Source: Phenylobacterium deserti
Lineage (GTDB): Bacteria; Pseudomonadota; Alphaproteobacteria; Caulobacterales; Caulobacteraceae
DNA: 35,127 bases
Direction: 5' to 3'
Assembly (NCBI GenBank): GCA_943332615.1
Contig: CALQQB010000050.1
Coordinates: 1-35,127 of the forward strand
The position numbers and the translations under genes are program-made. Positions 31,458-35,127 of this stretch are shown here, in pieces. The notes beneath the pieces were generated by a model. It searched no databases. It was not told the DNA's origin and saw nothing but the letters and a program-made list of their open reading frames with translations. Every line of letters begins with the position of its first letter. Within the stretch, counting starts at the first letter, position 1.

Positions 31458-32117
31458 ATGGCGTTGAAGGTGATCGGGTCCGGCCTCGGCCGAACGGGGA
31501 CGATGTCGACCAAGCTGGCGCTGGAGCAGATCGGCTTCGGCCCATGTCACCACATGGTCGAGGTGTTCATGCACCCGGAGAGCCTGCCGCTGTGGGTGGC
31601 CGCGGGCGACGGCCAGCCGGACTGGGACGCGGTGTTCGCCGGCTACCAGTCGATGGTGGACCACCCCGGCTGCCAGTTTTGGCGCGAGCTGATGGATTTC
31701 TATCCCGACGCCAAGGTGCTGCACACGGTGCGCGACCCTGAAAAGTGGTTCGACAGCACCCAGGCCACCATCTTCGCGCCCGGCCGGCCCGAGCCGCCGC
31801 CTGAGACGCCGATGGGCAAGTTCTTCGCGCACCTCAGCAGCTGGTATGGCGGCGACCGTCACGATCGGGCCTTCATGATCGACTTCTTCCATCGCCACAC
31901 CGAGGCGGTGGTGGCCGGCGTGCCGAAAGACCGCCTGCTGGTGTTCGAGGTGGCGCAGGGCTGGGGCCCGCTGTGCGACTTCCTGGGCGTGCCGGTTCCC
32001 GACACGCCCTATCCGCGCGAGAACTCCACCGAGCAGTTCCAGGCCCGCGCGGGCGGCGCGGCGATCGACCCGGCGAAGTTCAGCGCGGACTTCGCGGCGC
32101 AGACGGCGAAGAGCTAA
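31458..32117 (+). CDS. Sulfotransferase family protein (P-loop, Sulfotransfer_4-like)
   Basis: The 219-residue protein has the PAPS-binding P-loop GSGLGRTGT at 7-15, followed by STKLALEQIGFGPCHHM, and the 3'-phosphate motif region KVLHTVRDPEKWFDS. This resembles the bacterial P-loop sulfotransferase-like family with the GRTGT loop; the acceptor is unknown and real sulfotransferase activity is unproven. The ATG at 31458 has GGAGGG about 9 bases upstream and fits better than an upstream 24-residue extension. It stands between divergent murJ and convergent glnD and its stop codon overlaps the glnD stop codon on the other strand. Confidence 0.87.
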   Translation: MALKVIGSGLGRTGTMSTKLALEQIGFGPCHHMVEVFMHPESLPLWVAAGDGQPDWDAVFAGYQSMVDHPGCQFWRELMDFYPDAKVLHTVRDPEKWFDSTQATIFAPGRPEPPPETPMGKFFAHLSSWYGGDRHDRAFMIDFFHRHTEAVVAGVPKDRLLVFEVAQGWGPLCDFLGVPVPDTPYPRENSTEQFQARAGGAAIDPAKFSADFAAQTAKS

Positions 32118-34933
32118 CGCGCCACGCTGGCCCGCGCGCGCTGCAGGTTGGAGCGCGGTTTCGGCGTCTCACTCTCGTCCTCGGTGAGGGCAGTCAGCAG
32201 GGCGGTCTTCAGGGCATTGCCCTTGCGCGCGTCGGTCAACTTCGTCCCCTCAGGCCCGGTCACGTAGAAGGCGTCCACGGCGCGTTCGCCATAGCCGTCG
32301 ATATGGGCCGAGGTGATGGTCAGGCCGGTGTCGGCCAGGGTGCGGGCCAGCGCGGCCAGCAGGCCCGGCCGGTCACGGCCCGAGGCCTCCACCACCGTCG
32401 AGGTCTCCGAGGCGTCGTTGTCCAGCATCACCGCCGGCGTGATCGAGAAGGCGGCGGTGCGGCCCATGTCGCCCTTGCGGCGGGCCTCGCGGGCGACGGG
32501 CTCGCCGCGGGCGGCGGCGGCCAGGTCGTCGGCGAGCCGCATCAGAACGCGCTCGTCGGTGGCGCCGAACGGCTGGCCGGTGACGTCCTGCACGAAGAAG
32601 ACGTCCAGCGCCTGCCCCTGCCGCGAGGTGAACACCCGAGCGCCGACGATATTGGCCCCGGCCGCCGTGATCGCATCGGCCAGGCCCACGAACAGCCGCG
32701 GCCGATCGGTGGCAGACACCACCAGCTCCGAAGCATTGAGGTCGGCCCGCACCCGGCAGACCGCTGCCGCGCCCCGGCCCTCGGCTGCGGTGCGGGCGAG
32801 GTAGGCGTGGTTCAGGACCTCATTGTCGTCGAAGGCGGTGAAATAGGCGTCCTCCATGGCGTCACCCCAGGGTTCGGCCGCCGGGTCGGCGCGGGCCAGC
32901 CGCACCCGCGCGTCATAGGCGGCGTTCTCCTGGTAGCGCCGCAGCGCCGCTGCCGCGTCCGAGCCGCGCCCGCCCCGGAACACCGCCTCGGTGGCCGTGT
33001 AGAGCTCGCGCATCAGCTGGCCCTTCCAGCCGTTCCAGACGCCGGGCCCCACGGCGCGGATGTCGGCCACGGTCAGCACCAGCAGCAACCGCAGGCGCTC
33101 GGGGCTCTGCACGATGGCGGCGAAGTCGGTGACGGTGCGCGGGTCCGACACGTCGCGTTTCTGGGCGTAGTCGCTCATCACCAGGTGGTGTTCGACCAGC
33201 CAGGCGACCAGTTCGATCTTCGACCGCTCCAGGCCCAGCCGCTCGCAGGCCTGCCGCGCCGCCCGGGCGCCGGCCACTTCCTGGCCGCCGGCCCCGCCCT
33301 TGCCGGTGTCGTGCAGCAGCATGGCCAGGAACAGGGCCTCGCGATCGACGATCAGCGGCATGACCTGGACGGCCAGCGGGTGATCCTCGGCCAGCCGGCC
33401 CGCGGCGATGTCGGCGATCACGCCCACCGCCCGCAGGGTGTGCTCGTCCACCGTGTAGGAGTGGTACATGTTGAACTGCATCTGGGCGACGATGCGCCCG
33501 AACTCCGGCAGGTAGCGGCCCAGCACCCCCGCCTCGGTCATCAGGGTCAGCGTCGTGCGCGGGTCGCGGCCACGGGCCAGGATGTCGAGAAACACCTTCG
33601 CCGCGTGCCGGTCGCGCCGAACCGCCGAGGTGATCAGCCCCAGCGCCCGCGAGGCGGCGAAGAAGGCGTCGGGGTGGAGGTCCAGGTTGCGCCGGTCGGC
33701 CACGCGGAACAGCACCAGCAGGTTCACCGGGTCTTTCTCGAAGATGTCCGGGTCCACATCGAGCCGCCCGCCGATCTCGTGGAAGCCCGGCTCGTCCAGG
33801 GGTTTCCGCTTGATCTGCCGGCCGGGCAGGAACCGCGAGATGCCCTTGGGGGCCAGCTTCACCTGTTCGGCCTCGAGCTTGGCGGCGAACACCCGGGTCA
33901 GCGCGCCCACGTCCTTGGCGATCAGGAAATAGCGCCGCATGAACCGCTCGACGGCGGGTGCGTCGCCCCGGTCGCCATAGCCCATCCGCCGCGCGATCTC
34001 CGGCTGCAGGTCGAAGCTCAGCCGCTCCTCCGGCCGGCCGGTGGCGAAGTGCAGGTGGCTGCGCACCGCCCACAGGAAGTCGAACGCCTGGATGAAAGCG
34101 CGCACCTCGCGGTGGGCGAACATCTCGAGCTGCATGACCTTTTCCAGGGACTGGCCTGGATGCAGGTACTGGGCGATCCAGAACAGGGTGTTGAGGTCGC
34201 GCAGGCCGCCCTTGCCTTCCTTGATGTTGGGCTCGACCAGATAGCGGCTGGCGCCGGCGCGGGCATGGCGCTCGTCGCGCTCCTTCAGCTTGGCGGCGAC
34301 GAACTCGGGCCCGGTGCCGCGCACCACCTCGGTCTCGAAGCGCCGGAGCAGCTCGTCCGCCAGCTTCTGGTCGCCGGTCAGCCGCCGGGCCTCTAGAATC
34401 GAGGTGCGGATCGTGAAGTCCTCGCGGGAGAGGCGGATGCATTCCTCGATGGTCCGCGACGCGTGGCCGACTTTGAAGCCCAGGTCCCACAGGGCGTAGA
34501 GCATGTATTCGATCACGCTCTCGGCGTGGGCGGTCTGCTTGTAGGAGCGCACGAACAGCAGATCGACGTCGGAGAAGGGCGCCAATGTGCCTCGCCCGTA
34601 ACCGCCGACGGCCATCAGCGCCAATCTTTCACCTTCCGTTGGGTTGCGGGCGCGAAAGATGTGGACGGTGGTGAAATCCCAGAGCGCCGAGATCACCTCG
34701 TCGGAGACGCCCGACAGCAGCTGCGCGGTCTCGATCCCCCCGGCGCCGTTCTCCAGCCGCTCCTTGGCGATCATCCGGCCCCGGAACAGGGCCGCCTTCA
34801 GCACCTCCAGCGCGCCCTTTCGCTGGGCGACCTCGTCGCCGAGATTCTCCAGCGCCGCGGCGGTCAGCAGGGTGCGTAGCCGCACCCCATCGACGACGTA
34901 TTCCAGGCGGGTGGGTCTGAGGCGTGGCGGCAT
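32114..34933 (-). CDS. glnD: Bifunctional [protein-PII] uridylyltransferase / uridylyl-removing enzyme GlnD
   Basis: The 939-residue sensor attaches UMP to PII proteins when glutamine is low and removes it when glutamine is high. The nucleotidyltransferase motif GGYGRGTLAPFSDVD lies at 110-124. A long middle region follows (EPNIKEGKGGLRDLNTLFWI), then the HD domain with DEHTLRAVGVI and LAMLLHDTGKG, and two C-terminal ACT domains (ATDRPRLFVGLADAITAAG and SGRDRPGLLAALARTLADTG). Length is usual for alphaproteobacteria. Start ATG at 34933 matches the beginning of sequence similarity. Downstream it overlaps the sulfotransferase gene by the stop codons. No PII gene is in the window. Confidence 0.97.
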   Translation of the reverse strand: MPPRLRPTRLEYVVDGVRLRTLLTAAALENLGDEVAQRKGALEVLKAALFRGRMIAKERLENGAGGIETAQLLSGVSDEVISALWDFTTVHIFRARNPTEGERLALMAVGGYGRGTLAPFSDVDLLFVRSYKQTAHAESVIEYMLYALWDLGFKVGHASRTIEECIRLSREDFTIRTSILEARRLTGDQKLADELLRRFETEVVRGTGPEFVAAKLKERDERHARAGASRYLVEPNIKEGKGGLRDLNTLFWIAQYLHPGQSLEKVMQLEMFAHREVRAFIQAFDFLWAVRSHLHFATGRPEERLSFDLQPEIARRMGYGDRGDAPAVERFMRRYFLIAKDVGALTRVFAAKLEAEQVKLAPKGISRFLPGRQIKRKPLDEPGFHEIGGRLDVDPDIFEKDPVNLLVLFRVADRRNLDLHPDAFFAASRALGLITSAVRRDRHAAKVFLDILARGRDPRTTLTLMTEAGVLGRYLPEFGRIVAQMQFNMYHSYTVDEHTLRAVGVIADIAAGRLAEDHPLAVQVMPLIVDREALFLAMLLHDTGKGGAGGQEVAGARAARQACERLGLERSKIELVAWLVEHHLVMSDYAQKRDVSDPRTVTDFAAIVQSPERLRLLLVLTVADIRAVGPGVWNGWKGQLMRELYTATEAVFRGGRGSDAAAALRRYQENAAYDARVRLARADPAAEPWGDAMEDAYFTAFDDNEVLNHAYLARTAAEGRGAAAVCRVRADLNASELVVSATDRPRLFVGLADAITAAGANIVGARVFTSRQGQALDVFFVQDVTGQPFGATDERVLMRLADDLAAAARGEPVAREARRKGDMGRTAAFSITPAVMLDNDASETSTVVEASGRDRPGLLAALARTLADTGLTITSAHIDGYGERAVDAFYVTGPEGTKLTDARKGNALKTALLTALTEDESETPKPRSNLQRARASVAR

Positions 34934-35127
34934 GACGGCTACGCCATATAGGACGGATCGTTGACGGGCGCACGCAGGGGCGCCGCAGGCAAGAGATTTA
35001 GGAACCCCGGATTCCCCGGATTTCCACGGAAGGCGCCGGAGGGCCTGAGCCGCTCCGGGTCACGGGGGTCGATCCGGCGGGACTGGGCGATTCCCAACCC
35101 CCCGGCCGTCCCGGCGGAGGCCGGGAG
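34934..35127. other. Non-coding region upstream of glnD
   Basis: I see no gene in this 194-base end piece. It must hold the glnD promoter; CCTATAT read leftward at about 34944-34950 could be a -10 but no matching -35 is clear. At the extreme edge, TCCCGGC and GCCGGGA (35110-35127 region) form a 7-bp stem with a GGAG loop, perhaps the end of a neighbouring transcript. Confidence 0.4.

Noticed and set aside
31973..34396. 807-codon open frame opposite glnD
   Set aside because: Very long, but wholly antisense to GlnD with all its domains; typical result of few stop codons at high GC.
1..35127. tRNA, rRNA, CRISPR arrays, insertion sequences, prophage or integrase genes
   Set aside because: Gaps were read on both strands; none has a cloverleaf, spaced repeats, transposase or integrase. 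Base composition is even, with no sign of a transferred island.

Overview
The window is about 35 kb of GC-rich (roughly two-thirds G+C) alphaproteobacterial chromosome. Gene order and protein content point to the Caulobacteraceae (Caulobacter/Phenylobacterium relatives); genus and species cannot be fixed from sequence alone. It appears to contain the chromosomal replication origin. The stretch between hemE and the ppsR/DUF299 gene, about 9917-10415, is the place of Cori in Caulobacter crescentus. Here it holds two perfect TTAA-N7-TTAA motifs (the CtrA recognition pattern), several TCCCCA motifs, degenerate DnaA boxes, a GANTC methylation site and an inverted repeat.

Left of the origin nearly everything is transcribed leftward, away from it: hemE, hemH, hemJ, rho, then a DUF6489 gene, mnmE, mnmG, rsmG and the first codons of parA at the edge. 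Three perfect ParB-binding parS palindromes and one near-perfect copy lie in and between these genes. One sits inside mnmG coding sequence and one supplies the rsmG start codon. The block links heme synthesis, transcription termination, tRNA/rRNA modification and chromosome segregation.

Right of the origin come a rightward housekeeping string (ppsR, maf, aroE, coaE, dnaQ), convergent secB, a rightward Tim44-like / mltA / Smr string, and the leftward operon adenosine kinase-hisB-hisH-hisA-hisF-hisE. From 21.2 to 25.7 kb lies a divergent cluster matching the Escherichia coli yjfIJKLMC set: a DUF1190 lipoprotein, a DUF350 membrane protein and DUF2491 leftward; a ribbon-helix-helix-like protein, DUF2170, PspA and a glutathionylspermidine-synthase-like ATP-grasp enzyme rightward. 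This little-characterised envelope/PspA-linked system is the most intriguing content. Its first rightward gene seems to be a single RHH-DUF2170 gene cut by an in-frame TAG, and 10-bp direct repeats sit between the two divergent promoters.

The rest is housekeeping: fur, rimI, tsaB, an Nfu-type Fe-S carrier, a universal stress protein, trpS, murJ, a sulfotransferase-like gene and glnD. Two copies of a two-hairpin intergenic repeat (upstream of the adenosine kinase and of the universal stress gene) stand out as an unexplained structured element. No rRNA, tRNA, CRISPR array or insertion sequence was seen.
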